Assembly (NCBI GenBank): GCA_021735105.1
Contig: JAIPHS010000001.1
Span: 7,828 to 71,827 of the forward strand
Source of the DNA: Candidatus Omnitrophota bacterium
GTDB lineage: Bacteria; Omnitrophota; Gorgyraeia; Duberdicusellales; 4484-171
Length of the DNA: 64,000 bases
Direction of reading: 5' to 3'
Position numbers and translations under genes: made by a program. This document shows, in pieces, positions 8,657 through 16,906 of the stretch (the stretch's first letter is position 1; every line of letters begins with the position of its first letter). The notes beneath the pieces are model-generated. The model ran no database searches. It was not told where the DNA came from and saw nothing but the letters and a program-made list of their open reading frames with translations.

Positions 8657-10051
8657 ATGAGTGGTATATTCGGAGTAGTTTCTAAAAATAAAAAGTGTAT
8701 GGATCAGCTTTTTTATCTTGGCGATTATCATTCTCATCTTGGGACTAATTTTGGAGGTGTGGCCTTATCTGGGAAAAAAATGGTAAGAAAGATCCACAAT
8801 ATAAGCAATAGCCAGTTTAAGTCTAAATTGTTAGAAGAATATAGTTCTTTAGAAGGTGACAAAGGAATTGGAACTATAAGTTATGAAGAACAACCTTTAT
8901 ATGTTAAATCCAGGTTTGGAGACTTTTGTTTGGCGATAAATGGGTGGATAAATAATTGGAAGGTTTTAGCTCGAGAATTATTTTCAAATAATTTTTCTTT
9001 TAGTGAAGTTTCTAATAGCCGGGTAAATATATGTGAACTGGTAAGTAAATTAATCTTACAAAAAGGGTCTTTGGATAAAGGGATAGAATATATGTATTCA
9101 AAGATTGAAGGTTCTATATCTTTATTAATTTTAACGAAAAAGGGGATTTATGCGTCTCGAGATAAATACGGAATATCATCATTAATTATCGGGAAAAATA
9201 AAAGTGGGTTTGCAGTTGTTACCGAAACTGCGGCTTTTCCTAATTTAGATTTTAAAGTCGAAAAAGAGCTAATGCCGGGTGAAATTGTATTTATAAATAA
9301 AGAGAGCTTAGAGCAGAAAAAGGCCGGCATCAAGAAAAACTTAAAGGTTTGTGCTTTTTCATGGATTTATACAGGATTTCCTGCTTCTTCTTATGAGGGC
9401 ATAAATACAGAAAAGGTAAGGGAAAATTGTGGTAGATGTTTAGCTCGAAATGACAGAATTAAACCTGATTTAGCAGCTGGAGTTCCAGATTCAGGTATTG
9501 CTCATGCTATAGGGTATGCTTTGGGCAAGGGTATTCCTTTTCGCAGGCCTTTGGTTAAATATACACCCGGATATGGGCGCAGCTATCTTCCTTCTTTACA
9601 AAGTATAAGGAATCTAGTAGCTAAAATGAAACTTATTCCGATAAAAGAAATAATCAAAAATAAAAAAATTGTTCTTTGTGAAGATTCTATCGTAAGAGGT
9701 ACTCAGCTTAAGAGTTATACTCTTACAAAATTATGGGAAAATAAAGCTAAACAAATTCATGTTCGGGTTGCTTGTCCGCCCTTAATGTTTCCTTGCGTCT
9801 TTAACTATTCAACTCGGGCTAAAAAAGAATTAGTGGCCCGCCGGGCGATAAAAGCAATTGAGAAAAAGGAAATAAAAGATGCTTCTCAATACATAAATGA
9901 TAAATCTGCCAAATATAATAAGATGGTGTCTTGGATAGCTAAAGATTTAGGAGTAACTAGTTTAAAATATCAAAAAATTGACGATATGGTTGCGGCGATT
10001 GGTTTACCTAAAGATAAGCTTTGTCTTTATTGCTGGACTGGAAAGAAATAG
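8657..10051 (+). CDS. purF: Amidophosphoribosyltransferase PurF with Ser in place of the N-terminal catalytic Cys
   Basis: PurF makes phosphoribosylamine from PRPP, the first purine step. The phosphoribosyltransferase half is intact: the PRPP loop reads VLCEDSIVRGTQ. Four Cys at positions matching the Bacillus 4Fe-4S ligands are kept (C232, C380, C456, C459; the last pair in CLYC). The glutaminase half is abnormal. From ATG 8657 the protein begins M-S-G-I-F-G-V, where canonical enzymes have the nucleophile Cys1 in CGIFG, and the RYST motif is replaced by GIGTISYEEQP. Only the oxyanion NG of INGWI remains. Glutamine hydrolysis is therefore probably lost and the enzyme would need free ammonia or another donor. 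A GTG two codons upstream (8651) could also initiate but does not restore a Cys. Confidence 0.88.
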   Translation: MSGIFGVVSKNKKCMDQLFYLGDYHSHLGTNFGGVALSGKKMVRKIHNISNSQFKSKLLEEYSSLEGDKGIGTISYEEQPLYVKSRFGDFCLAINGWINNWKVLARELFSNNFSFSEVSNSRVNICELVSKLILQKGSLDKGIEYMYSKIEGSISLLILTKKGIYASRDKYGISSLIIGKNKSGFAVVTETAAFPNLDFKVEKELMPGEIVFINKESLEQKKAGIKKNLKVCAFSWIYTGFPASSYEGINTEKVRENCGRCLARNDRIKPDLAAGVPDSGIAHAIGYALGKGIPFRRPLVKYTPGYGRSYLPSLQSIRNLVAKMKLIPIKEIIKNKKIVLCEDSIVRGTQLKSYTLTKLWENKAKQIHVRVACPPLMFPCVFNYSTRAKKELVARRAIKAIEKKEIKDASQYINDKSAKYNKMVSWIAKDLGVTSLKYQKIDDMVAAIGLPKDKLCLYCWTGKK

Positions 10052-10178
10052 CTATCACTGCCTGCACTTAGTACAGGCAGGGGTAAATTGAGAAGGCACT
10101 TCGCCGAGTAATTCGGCTCAGTGCCATTGAAAATTAAGGTATTCGTTAAATAGTTTCATTTTCAATGGAGGAGAATTC
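10052..10178 (+). promoter_or_regulatory. Structured purF-purM intergenic leader with three inverted repeats
   Basis: This 127-base gap is the only long one inside the purine operon. It holds a 7 bp stem (10058-10064 with 10074-10080). It then holds a two-part hairpin: GGCACT 10095-10100 with AGTGCC 10120-10125, plus an inner GCCGA/TCGGC and a 5-base loop. Last is an 11 bp inverted repeat CCATTGAAAAT (10124-10134) with ATTTTCAATGG (10158-10168). The last arm runs into the purM Shine-Dalgarno GGAGGAG, and the second and third structures share bases 10124-10125. This could modulate purM translation or processing, or be stacked intergenic repeats. It matches no riboswitch I recognise. Confidence 0.45.
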
Positions 10179-11180
10179 ATGGGAAAAATTGATTATAAAA
10201 AAGCTGGTGTAGATATAAAAAAAGCGGATCAGTTTGTAGCAGGGATTGGTTCTTTTGTTTCTTCTAAAAAAATCAACAAGACTTCTGTTTTTGGTTCTCT
10301 TTTTGATTTTAAAGCTGTAGCCAAAAAATATAAAGATCCAGTTCTGGTTTCTTCTACTGATGGGGTGGGGACAAAACTGAAATTAGCTCAAAAGTTTGGC
10401 CTACATTCCGGAGTGGGCATAGATTTAGTAGCTATGAATGTCAATGATATTATTTGCCTAGGGGCTAAACCGCTTTTTTTCCTTGATTATATAGCTTGCG
10501 GTAAATTAAAACCAGCTGTTTTAAAAAAAGTGGTTGGAGGTATATACCAGGGCTTGTCAGAAAGTAATTGCAGTCTTTTGGGAGGCGAAACTGCTGAAAT
10601 GCCTGGTATGTACAAAAAGGATGAATATGATTTAGCCGGGTTTTGTTTGGGAGTAGTTGATAGGAAAAAGATAATAAATGGGAGTAAAATTAAAGAAGGG
10701 GATAAAATAATAGGGGTTTCTTCGTCGGGCCTTCATTCTAATGGTTTTTCTTTAGTAAGAAAGGTATTAAATCAAAAAGATCTTAAAAGCCACAAAAAGA
10801 CTTTGCTTAAACCTACACGTGTTTATGTAAAGTCAATACTTTCTTTGCTTTCATCTAAGAGTTTGGGCAATTCAGTAACCGGGATAGCTCATATCACTGG
10901 TGGCGCTTTTTATAATAAAGCGACTAAAATTGTTCCTGGAGGTTTGAGTTTGCTGGTGAGTAAAAAAAGCTGGTGCCCAGGCAATATATTTAAAAAAATT
11001 CAAAAAAGAGGAAATTTGAGCCAAACTCAAATGTATTCAGTTTTTAATATGGGTATTGGTTTGATAGTTGTTGTTAAAAAAGATGCAGCTAAAAGAATAT
11101 TAAATAGATTGAATAAAAGCTATAAGAGTTATTTGGTCGGAGAAGTTGTTAAAGATAAAAATAAACTTATTTTAAACTAG
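10179..11180 (+). CDS. purM: Phosphoribosylformylglycinamidine cyclo-ligase PurM (AIR synthetase)
   Basis: PurM closes the imidazole ring, converting FGAM to AIR with ATP. Landmarks are VSSTDGVGTKLKLA near residue 60, IDLVAMNVNDI (metal/ATP site), LGGETAEMPGMY near residue 130, and SSSGLHSNGFSLVR around residue 180. Length of 333 is normal. The ATG follows a strong GGAGGAG Shine-Dalgarno that overlaps one arm of an inverted repeat in the leader. The last part of the protein is slightly divergent, but PurM/PurL superfamily identity is clear. Confidence 0.96.
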   Translation: MGKIDYKKAGVDIKKADQFVAGIGSFVSSKKINKTSVFGSLFDFKAVAKKYKDPVLVSSTDGVGTKLKLAQKFGLHSGVGIDLVAMNVNDIICLGAKPLFFLDYIACGKLKPAVLKKVVGGIYQGLSESNCSLLGGETAEMPGMYKKDEYDLAGFCLGVVDRKKIINGSKIKEGDKIIGVSSSGLHSNGFSLVRKVLNQKDLKSHKKTLLKPTRVYVKSILSLLSSKSLGNSVTGIAHITGGAFYNKATKIVPGGLSLLVSKKSWCPGNIFKKIQKRGNLSQTQMYSVFNMGIGLIVVVKKDAAKRILNRLNKSYKSYLVGEVVKDKNKLILN

Positions 11181-11198
11181 GTTAAAACAGGGGTAACT

Positions 11199-12503
11199 GT
11201 GAAAGTTTTAGTTGTTGGATCAGGAGCTAGAGAACATTGTTTAGTTGATAAATTATTCCAAAGCCCTAAAGTTGATAAGATTTATATTGCGCCCGGTAAC
11301 GGGGGGACATCTCAATTATGCGAAAATATTGACATTGAAGCTGATGATATTGAATCTTTGGTGAAATTTGCAGTAGCTAAAGATGTAGGGCTTACTGTGG
11401 TAGGCCCTGAAATTCCTTTGGCTAAAGGAATTGTGGATAAGTTTAAAGATAAAGGATTAAAAATTTTTGGCCCAAACCAGGAATTAGCTCAGTTAGAATC
11501 ATCTAAGGTGTTTGCTAAAGAGTTAATGGAAAAATATAATATTCCCACCGCGAGTTTTCAAGTTTTTAACCAACCTAATTCAGCAAAAGAATATCTTAAA
11601 AAGATTAATTTTCCTGTTGTAGTTAAGGCAGATGGTTTGGCTGCTGGTAAAGGGGTTATGGTTTGTGAAAATAAAGAAGAAGCTAAGACGGCAATAGATA
11701 CTATAATGGTAGAAAAAAAATTCGGCCAGGCCGGTAATAATTTAATTATTGAAGATTGCCTGAAAGGCCAAGAATTTTCAGTTTTAGCTTTTAGTGATGG
11801 AGAAACTATTTTACCCTTGGCAGCTTCACAAGATCATAAACGTGCTTTTGATAATGATAGAGGGCCTAACACAGGAGGCATGGGAGCATATGCACCGACT
11901 CCTTTACTAGATAAACAAGGTTTTGATCAGATAATAGATGGTATATTTTATCCTTTGATAAAAGGGTTAAAAAAAGAAAATAAATTATATAAAGGAATTC
12001 TCTATGCTGGGCTTATGCTTACAGATAATGGGCCTAGTGTTTTGGAATTCAATGTAAGGTTTGGGGATCCTGAAGCGCAGGTTGTTTTACCTAAGCTAAA
12101 AGGGGATTTAGCTGATATCATTTTAAAAACTATTGGAGGAAAGTTGTCTGAGGCAAAAATTGAAGAGGACCTAAGAGCTTGTGTTTGTGTAGTATTGGCT
12201 TCAGGCGGATATCCTAATAAATACCAAAAAGGTAAAGAAATAAAGGGATTAGAAATTGCCCAAAAGCAAAGAGATATTTTGGTTTATCAGGCTGGAACTA
12301 AAAAAGAAGCTGGAAAAATATTAACTAATGGAGGAAGAGTTCTCAGTGTAGTTGGCTTTGGGAGTACAATAAAAGAAGCAAAAGATAAGGCATATAAAGT
12401 TGTGGGCAAAATAAGCTTTGAGGGCATGCAGTATAGAAAAGATATAAGTGATAAAGCTTTGTTAAGTCCTAAGTCCAAAGTCCAATGTCCAAAGTCAAAT
12501 TAA
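11199..12503 (+). CDS. purD: Phosphoribosylamine-glycine ligase PurD (GAR synthetase)
   Basis: PurD joins glycine to phosphoribosylamine, the step after PurF. It is an ATP-grasp enzyme: the N-domain starts KVLVVGSGAREH, VKADGLAAGKGVMVC holds ATP-contacting residues, and HKRAFDNDRGPNTGGMGAY and EFNVRFGDPEAQ complete the active site. The start is GTG 11199 with a weak upstream GGGG. The last ~13 residues (LSPKSKVQCPKSN) are encoded by a seven-base tandem repeat and are not part of the family fold, so the gene seems to have acquired a repeat-derived tail. purE follows after 12 bases with a strong Shine-Dalgarno. Confidence 0.95.
   Translation: MKVLVVGSGAREHCLVDKLFQSPKVDKIYIAPGNGGTSQLCENIDIEADDIESLVKFAVAKDVGLTVVGPEIPLAKGIVDKFKDKGLKIFGPNQELAQLESSKVFAKELMEKYNIPTASFQVFNQPNSAKEYLKKINFPVVVKADGLAAGKGVMVCENKEEAKTAIDTIMVEKKFGQAGNNLIIEDCLKGQEFSVLAFSDGETILPLAASQDHKRAFDNDRGPNTGGMGAYAPTPLLDKQGFDQIIDGIFYPLIKGLKKENKLYKGILYAGLMLTDNGPSVLEFNVRFGDPEAQVVLPKLKGDLADIILKTIGGKLSEAKIEEDLRACVCVVLASGGYPNKYQKGKEIKGLEIAQKQRDILVYQAGTKKEAGKILTNGGRVLSVVGFGSTIKEAKDKAYKVVGKISFEGMQYRKDISDKALLSPKSKVQCPKSN
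12464..12498. repeat. Heptad tandem repeat at the end of purD (five units)
   Basis: Five consecutive 7-base units AAGTCCT, AAGTCCA, AAGTCCA, ATGTCCA, AAGTCAA run through the last codons of purD and end five bases before the last base of its TAA stop. It is one of several heptad arrays in the window placed at gene ends. Confidence 0.8.
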
Positions 12504-12515
12504 GAGGAGGATAAG

Positions 12516-12971
12516 ATGACAAAAAAGATAGCTGTTGTTTTGGGGAGTAAGTCAGACAAAGAAAAACTAAAGATAGGTTTTCAACTTTTAGATGAAGCGG
12601 GAGTTTCTTATAAGTTAAAAGTAATCTCTGCTCACAGGAATCCGGATAAGTTAAGAAGTTATTGTAAAAAAATCGAAAAAGACAAAATAGATTTGGTTAT
12701 AGCTTGTGCAGGTTTGGCGGCAGCTTTACCTGGGTTTATGGCTTCTTATCTAAACATTCCTGTAATTGGAGTAGGCCTAAAAGGCGGAATGATGGATGGA
12801 TTAGATTCGCTTTTTTCTATTGTGAGCGCTCCTAAGGGAATCGGGCTTGTTTCTTCGGGATTAGGAGAAAATGGTTTTATCAATGCTATTATTTTTGCTT
12901 TAGAAATAATGGGAATATCGGATAATGCAAGTTTAGAAAAAGTTAAAAAAATAAAAAATAAATTTAAATAA
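12516..12971 (+). CDS. purE: 5-(carboxyamino)imidazole ribonucleotide mutase PurE
   Basis: PurE moves the carboxylate of N5-CAIR to C4, giving CAIR. The start VVLGSKSDKEKL and the motif ISAHRNPDKL mark the family; SAHR rather than SAHK points to class I, the type that needs PurK-made N5-CAIR. The C-terminal half (GLDSLFSIVSAPKGIGL) lacks the usual AGAxNA pattern and is divergent. No purK is present in the window. Length of 151 is slightly short of the typical 160. A clear GAGGAGG Shine-Dalgarno precedes the ATG. Seven bases later the tsaC fusion starts, so transcription probably continues. Confidence 0.92.
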   Translation: MTKKIAVVLGSKSDKEKLKIGFQLLDEAGVSYKLKVISAHRNPDKLRSYCKKIEKDKIDLVIACAGLAAALPGFMASYLNIPVIGVGLKGGMMDGLDSLFSIVSAPKGIGLVSSGLGENGFINAIIFALEIMGISDNASLEKVKKIKNKFK

Positions 12972-12976
12972 TAGCA

Positions 12977-14041
12977 ATGGAAAAAATAACAATTGATACA
13001 AAAAAAATAGGTAAATTGGACATAAAAAGGGCAGCTAATATGCTTTCTCAAGGAAAAATTGTAGCTATGCCCACAGAAACTGTCTATGGCTTGGCTGTAA
13101 GAACTGATAAAAAGAATGGAGTAGAAAAGTTATATTCTTTAAAAGAAAGGCCTCTGGATAAACCGTTTAGCATTGCTTTAGCTGATTTAGACAAAGCAAT
13201 CAACCAATATTTTTTAACTCTTAATCCTTTTGGGCATCGATTGATAGAGAATTTTTGGCCGGGGCCTCTTACCATTGTTTATTACAAGAATCCAGAAGGT
13301 AAAGTTGGTATTAGGATACCTTCTAATTTTGTTGCCAATAGTATTTTGAGGCTTCTTGGTTCTGCGGTTTTTTTTCCTTCGGCCAATCGAAGCGGCCAAA
13401 ATGAAGCTATTTCTGCAGATCAAGTAGAAGAAAGCTTTGATGGGCAAATAGATTTAATTGTTGACGGAGGAAAGGCTGATTATAAGAAATCATCAACAGT
13501 TGTAGATTTAACTTATAAACCATTTAAAATATTACGAGAAGGTGTAGTTTCAGAAAAGCAGATTGCAGCTATTTTTATCAGAAGAAGAATATTATTTGTT
13601 TGCACGGGTAATAGTTGCCGGTCCCCTATGGCTGAATATATTTTGCGTAAATACCTGCAGGAAAAACGAAGAGCTGCTTTGCAAAGATATGAGATTATTT
13701 CTGCAGGGATTGCTGCTCCGGAAGGTAGGCATCCGCCTGAGCAGGTAGAGAAGGTAATACAAAAGCAGGAAGGTACTAATATAGCAGGCTTTAAAGCCAA
13801 GCAATTAACAAAACAAATGATACTTTCTTCGGATTATATTTTTACAATGGAAGATTCTCAAAAAGAAGATATTTTAAGAAAAGTTCCTTCGGCTCGGGCG
13901 AGAATTTTTAATTTAACTCAATTTCTTCTTTCTGAAAAAATCGTAAATATTCCTGATCCAATAGGGAAAAGTTTTGTTTTTTATGAAAATGCCTATAAAA
14001 TGATAAAAAAATCAATAAACGAGTTAAGTGATTGGTTATAA
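12977..14041 (+). CDS. tsaC: Fusion: threonylcarbamoyl-AMP synthase (TsaC/YwlC) + LMW phosphatase (YwlE-like)
   Basis: Residues 1-195 are a TsaC/Sua5 domain that makes threonylcarbamoyl-AMP for the t6A37 modification of ANN-decoding tRNAs. Motifs seen are AMPTETVYGLA, KERPLDKPF, FWPGPLT and SANRSGQ. Residues 204-350 are a low-molecular-weight protein phosphatase: the P-loop CTGNSCRS has Cys209 and Arg215, and IPDPIGK carries the general-acid Asp. Bacillus YwlE, a protein-arginine phosphatase, has CTGNTCRS with Thr where tyrosine phosphatases have Ile. Here it is Ser, closer to YwlE. In Bacillus ywlC, ywlE, rpiB and glyA are neighbours, the same order as here, so a fusion of two adjacent genes is plausible. 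Confidence 0.93.
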   Translation: MEKITIDTKKIGKLDIKRAANMLSQGKIVAMPTETVYGLAVRTDKKNGVEKLYSLKERPLDKPFSIALADLDKAINQYFLTLNPFGHRLIENFWPGPLTIVYYKNPEGKVGIRIPSNFVANSILRLLGSAVFFPSANRSGQNEAISADQVEESFDGQIDLIVDGGKADYKKSSTVVDLTYKPFKILREGVVSEKQIAAIFIRRRILFVCTGNSCRSPMAEYILRKYLQEKRRAALQRYEIISAGIAAPEGRHPPEQVEKVIQKQEGTNIAGFKAKQLTKQMILSSDYIFTMEDSQKEDILRKVPSARARIFNLTQFLLSEKIVNIPDPIGKSFVFYENAYKMIKKSINELSDWL

Positions 14042-14064
14042 TAATTTAGGAAAAGGAGACTAAT

Positions 14065-14508
14065 ATGAGGATAGCTTTTGGTTGTGATCACCGTGGCTTT
14101 AAATTAAAAAATACTTTAATAAACTATTTAGAAGGTAAAGGCCATAAAATTATTGATTTCGGTACATTTTCTAAGGATTCATGTGATTATCCTGATTATA
14201 TTTATCCAGCTGCGTCTGCAGTAGCTAATAAAAAAGCAGATAGAGCTGTTGTTATTTGTTTTACTGGAATTGGAAGCTGTATTTTGGCGAATAAAATAAA
14301 GGGAATAAGGGCGGCTTTAGCTTACAATATAAAAAGCGCTAAACTTTCCCGTTGTCATAATGATAGTAATGTTTTGGTGCTGGCTGCAGATTTGGTGAAG
14401 CCGGATTATGCTAAAAAAATGGCTTTAAGTTGGCTTAAAGAAGGTTTTGAAGCAGGAAGGCATAGCCGAAGATTGCGTAAGATACGAAAAGCCGAGGAAT
14501 CTCAATAA
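14065..14508 (+). CDS. rpiB: Ribose 5-phosphate isomerase B
   Basis: RpiB interconverts ribulose 5-phosphate and ribose 5-phosphate in the pentose phosphate pathway, feeding PRPP and so purine synthesis. The start IAFGCDHRGFKLK, the DYPDY motif, and the active-site stretch CFTGIGSCILANKIKGIRAAL (Cys base of the CGTGIG family motif, here CFTGIG) identify it. Length 147 is standard. A Shine-Dalgarno AAAGGAG precedes the ATG. Its TAA stop overlaps by one base the first CGAAT palindromic element. Confidence 0.95.
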   Translation: MRIAFGCDHRGFKLKNTLINYLEGKGHKIIDFGTFSKDSCDYPDYIYPAASAVANKKADRAVVICFTGIGSCILANKIKGIRAALAYNIKSAKLSRCHNDSNVLVLAADLVKPDYAKKMALSWLKEGFEAGRHSRRLRKIRKAEESQ

Positions 14509-14609
14509 TCAACGAATGCATATAATCATCGAATGTACTAATCTTTACGAATATACGAATGATATTATAAATATTCGTACATTCGTAATTGATTCGTATA
14601 TTCGTTGAT
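14508..14609. repeat. CGAAT-rich palindromic element, copy 1 (102 bp)
   Basis: It begins ATCAACGAAT and ends with the exact inverse ATTCGTTGAT. Inside are repeated ACGAAT on the left half and ATTCGT on the right half, so the RNA or single strand could fold into one long imperfect hairpin. Copies 2 (24538-24623) and 3 (61381-61467) share the same ends and the core ACTAATCTkTACGAAT. This copy has an extra ~17 bases near the left end. It fills the rpiB-glyA gap. No coding capacity. Confidence 0.85.
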
Positions 14610-14634
14610 AACAATCAGTTATGAGGAGGCTTAA

Positions 14635-15885
14635 ATGTTTGAAAAATTAAAACAAAAAGATTTAAAAATTTATTCTGCTATATCTCATGAGCTTAAAAGG
14701 CAAAGAGAACATCTTGAACTTATTGCCAGTGAAAATTTTGCCCCGCCTGAAGTTTTAGAAGCTCAAGGCTCGGTGTTGACTAATAAATATGCTGAAGGTT
14801 ATCCACATCGGCGTTGGTACGGGGGCTGTGATTTTGTTGATATAGCAGAGGATCTTGCGATTGAAAGAGCTAAAGCTCTTTTTGGGGCTGAATTTGTTAA
14901 TGTACAACCTCATTCGGGGACCCAAGCTAATATTGCGGTTATGATGGCGGTATTAAAACCGGGAGACACAATTTTAGCTATGGATTTAGCTTGTGGGGGC
15001 CATCTTTCCCATGGGCATCCACTTAATTTTTCCGGAAAATTTTACAATATAGTTTCATATGGTGTTGATAAAAGTTCAGAGTGCCTAAACTATGCGAATA
15101 TAGAACAATTAGCTTTAGATAATAAACCTAAGATGATAATTGCCGGGGCAAGTGCATACCCGAGAAAGATAGATTTTAAACGCTTTCGGGAAATAGCTGA
15201 TAAAGTAGGAGCTTTTTTGTGTGTAGATATGGCTCATTTTGCCGGTTTAGTTGCTGCCGGCATACATCCTAACCCTTGTCCTTATGCAGATTTTGTTACT
15301 TCAACAACACATAAAACTTTACGTGGCCCTCGAGGCGGATTTATTTTAGCTAAATCAGATTTTGGCAAAAAAATCAATACAGCAGTTTTTCCTGGAAATC
15401 AAGGTGGGCCGCTTATGCATGTTATAGCAGCAAAAGCCGTAGCTTTTGGGTTAGCTCAACAGGATGATTTTATCCGGTATCAAAAACAAGTTGTCAAAAA
15501 TAGTTCCTATTTTGCCAAAGATATGGCTGATTTAGATTATCGGATTGTAAGCGGGGGAACTGAGAATCATCTATTTTTAGTGGATTTAACTGAAAAAAAT
15601 ATAACCGGTAAAGATGCTTCTTTTATTTTAGATAAGGTAAATATTACCGTAAATAAGAATCTTATTCCTTTTGATAAAAAATCGCCTGTCGTAACAAGCG
15701 GTATTAGGATTGGAACCCCGGCAATTACTACTCGTTTAATGAAAGAAACAGAGATGGGAAAAATAGCTAATTTAATTAATCAGGCTCTAACCAACAGAGA
15801 AGATGATGCGAAATTATTAGAAATTAAAAAAGAGGTTTTAAATTTAACTGGGAAATTTCCCTTATACGGTGATTTTGAGTTATAA
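14635..15885 (+). CDS. glyA: Serine hydroxymethyltransferase GlyA
   Basis: GlyA converts serine and tetrahydrofolate into glycine and methylene-THF. These supply glycine to PurD, one-carbon units to purine and thymidylate synthesis, and methylene-THF to PanB. The PLP-binding lysine is about K227 in [23 protein letters not shown] near residue 31, [14 protein letters not shown] near 51 and [13 protein letters not shown] near 197 are the usual hallmarks. Full length at 416 residues. GAGGAGG lies just upstream of the ATG. The dCMP deaminase follows after 14 bases. Confidence 0.97.
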   Translation: MFEKLKQKDLKIYSAISHELKRQREHLELIASENFAPPEVLEAQGSVLTNKYAEGYPHRRWYGGCDFVDIAEDLAIERAKALFGAEFVNVQPHSGTQANIAVMMAVLKPGDTILAMDLACGGHLSHGHPLNFSGKFYNIVSYGVDKSSECLNYANIEQLALDNKPKMIIAGASAYPRKIDFKRFREIADKVGAFLCVDMAHFAGLVAAGIHPNPCPYADFVTSTTHKTLRGPRGGFILAKSDFGKKINTAVFPGNQGGPLMHVIAAKAVAFGLAQQDDFIRYQKQVVKNSSYFAKDMADLDYRIVSGGTENHLFLVDLTEKNITGKDASFILDKVNITVNKNLIPFDKKSPVVTSGIRIGTPAITTRLMKETEMGKIANLINQALTNREDDAKLLEIKKEVLNLTGKFPLYGDFEL

Positions 15886-15899
15886 ATAAAATTTTTAAA

Positions 15900-16373
15900 A
15901 TGAAAAATAAAAAAAGGCCCTCTTGGGACCAATATTTTATGGGAGTAGCTTTTTTAGTTAGCAAACGATCTACTTGCCTGCGGCGGAAAGTAGGAGCTGT
16001 TTTAGTAAAAGATAAGCAGATTCTTGCTACCGGCTATAATGGTGCACCCAGAGGCATAACCCATTGTGAGGTGACTGGTTGCCTACGAGAGAAGATGGAA
16101 GTTCCTTCCGGCCAGCGGCATGAGATATGCAGGGGGCTTCATGCCGAACAGAATGTTATTTTACAATCTGCTCTACATGGTGTATCTGTTAAAGAAAGTA
16201 CTATCTATATAACAAATTCACCTTGCAGTATTTGTGCAAAGATGATTATTAATGCTGGTATTGATGAAATAGTTGTTTTTGATGATTATCCTGATAAAAT
16301 GGCTATGGAATTTTTAAAAGAAGCAAAAATGGCCTTATTAAAGCTAAAGGATTTTAATAAAGGAGATATTTAA
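15900..16373 (+). CDS. dCMP deaminase (ComEB-type cytidine/deoxycytidylate deaminase)
   Basis: This enzyme deaminates dCMP to dUMP, providing substrate for thymidylate synthase. The zinc site is complete: H81-A-E83 (Glu the proton shuttle) and PC109SIC112. [21 protein letters not shown] and [12 protein letters not shown] are typical of the dCMP deaminase/ComEB group rather than cytidine or tRNA adenosine deaminases. Length 157 fits. It sits between glyA (methylene-THF) and nrdR (dNTP control), a sensible nucleotide-metabolism grouping. Confidence 0.93.
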   Translation: MKNKKRPSWDQYFMGVAFLVSKRSTCLRRKVGAVLVKDKQILATGYNGAPRGITHCEVTGCLREKMEVPSGQRHEICRGLHAEQNVILQSALHGVSVKESTIYITNSPCSICAKMIINAGIDEIVVFDDYPDKMAMEFLKEAKMALLKLKDFNKGDI

Positions 16374-16379
16374 CCAGTT

Positions 16380-16841
16380 ATGCGTTGTCCTTATTGCAAT
16401 TTTAATGAAGATAAAGTGGTTGATTCACGTCTTACCTCTGAAGGTTCTGCCATAAGGAGGAGAAGAGAATGCAATAGTTGTGGAAGGCGTTTCACTACAT
16501 ATGAATATGTGGAAAAAACTCCTCTTATGGTAATAAAAAAAGATGGGCGCAGAGAGCCTTTTTCTCAACAAAAAGTTTTAGACGGATTGATTAAGGCTTG
16601 TGAAAAAAGAGCTATAAGTGTAGAAAAATTGGAAAATATAGTTTCTGAAATCGAGATTAAATTACAAAAGAAATTTGAACAAGAAGTTGACTCAAATCAT
16701 ATTGGAGAATTAGTTATGGAAAGACTTTCCAAAATAGATGATGTAGCTTATGTAAGGTTTGCTTCTGTGTACAGACAGTTTAAGGATATTAATCAATTTT
16801 TGCGTGAGTTGCGTGAAGTTTTAGGGAGAAAGATAAAGTAA
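16380..16841 (+). CDS. nrdR: Transcriptional repressor NrdR
   Basis: NrdR senses ATP/dATP and represses ribonucleotide reductase genes. The N-terminal zinc ribbon is clear (C3, C6, C31, C34: MRCPYC and CNSCGRRF). An ATP-cone domain follows from about residue 46 ([20 protein letters not shown]) to the [11 protein letters not shown] segment. Length 153 is exactly typical. Six bases separate it from the deaminase gene. No NrdR-box pair was noticed in this window, so its targets must lie elsewhere. Confidence 0.97.
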   Translation: MRCPYCNFNEDKVVDSRLTSEGSAIRRRRECNSCGRRFTTYEYVEKTPLMVIKKDGRREPFSQQKVLDGLIKACEKRAISVEKLENIVSEIEIKLQKKFEQEVDSNHIGELVMERLSKIDDVAYVRFASVYRQFKDINQFLRELREVLGRKIK

Positions 16842-16890
16842 TAGTTGATTTTTATAAGCGGCCATCCTTTTTAATTGTCAAACTGCCTTA

Positions 16891-16906
16891 AGATAAGAAC
16901 TTATCT
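16891..16906. repeat. 16 bp palindrome abutting the start codon of the nucleotidyltransferase gene
   Basis: AGATAAG, two bases, then CTTATCT form an inverted repeat ending exactly at the base before ATG 16907. It could be an operator or a small hairpin masking initiation. There is no recognised regulator for it, and chance is not excluded in AT-rich DNA. Confidence 0.35.

Noticed and set aside
13563..13748. 61-residue plus-strand frame inside the tsaC-phosphatase fusion
   Set aside because: It overlaps the conserved phosphatase P-loop region in another frame and has no family resemblance.
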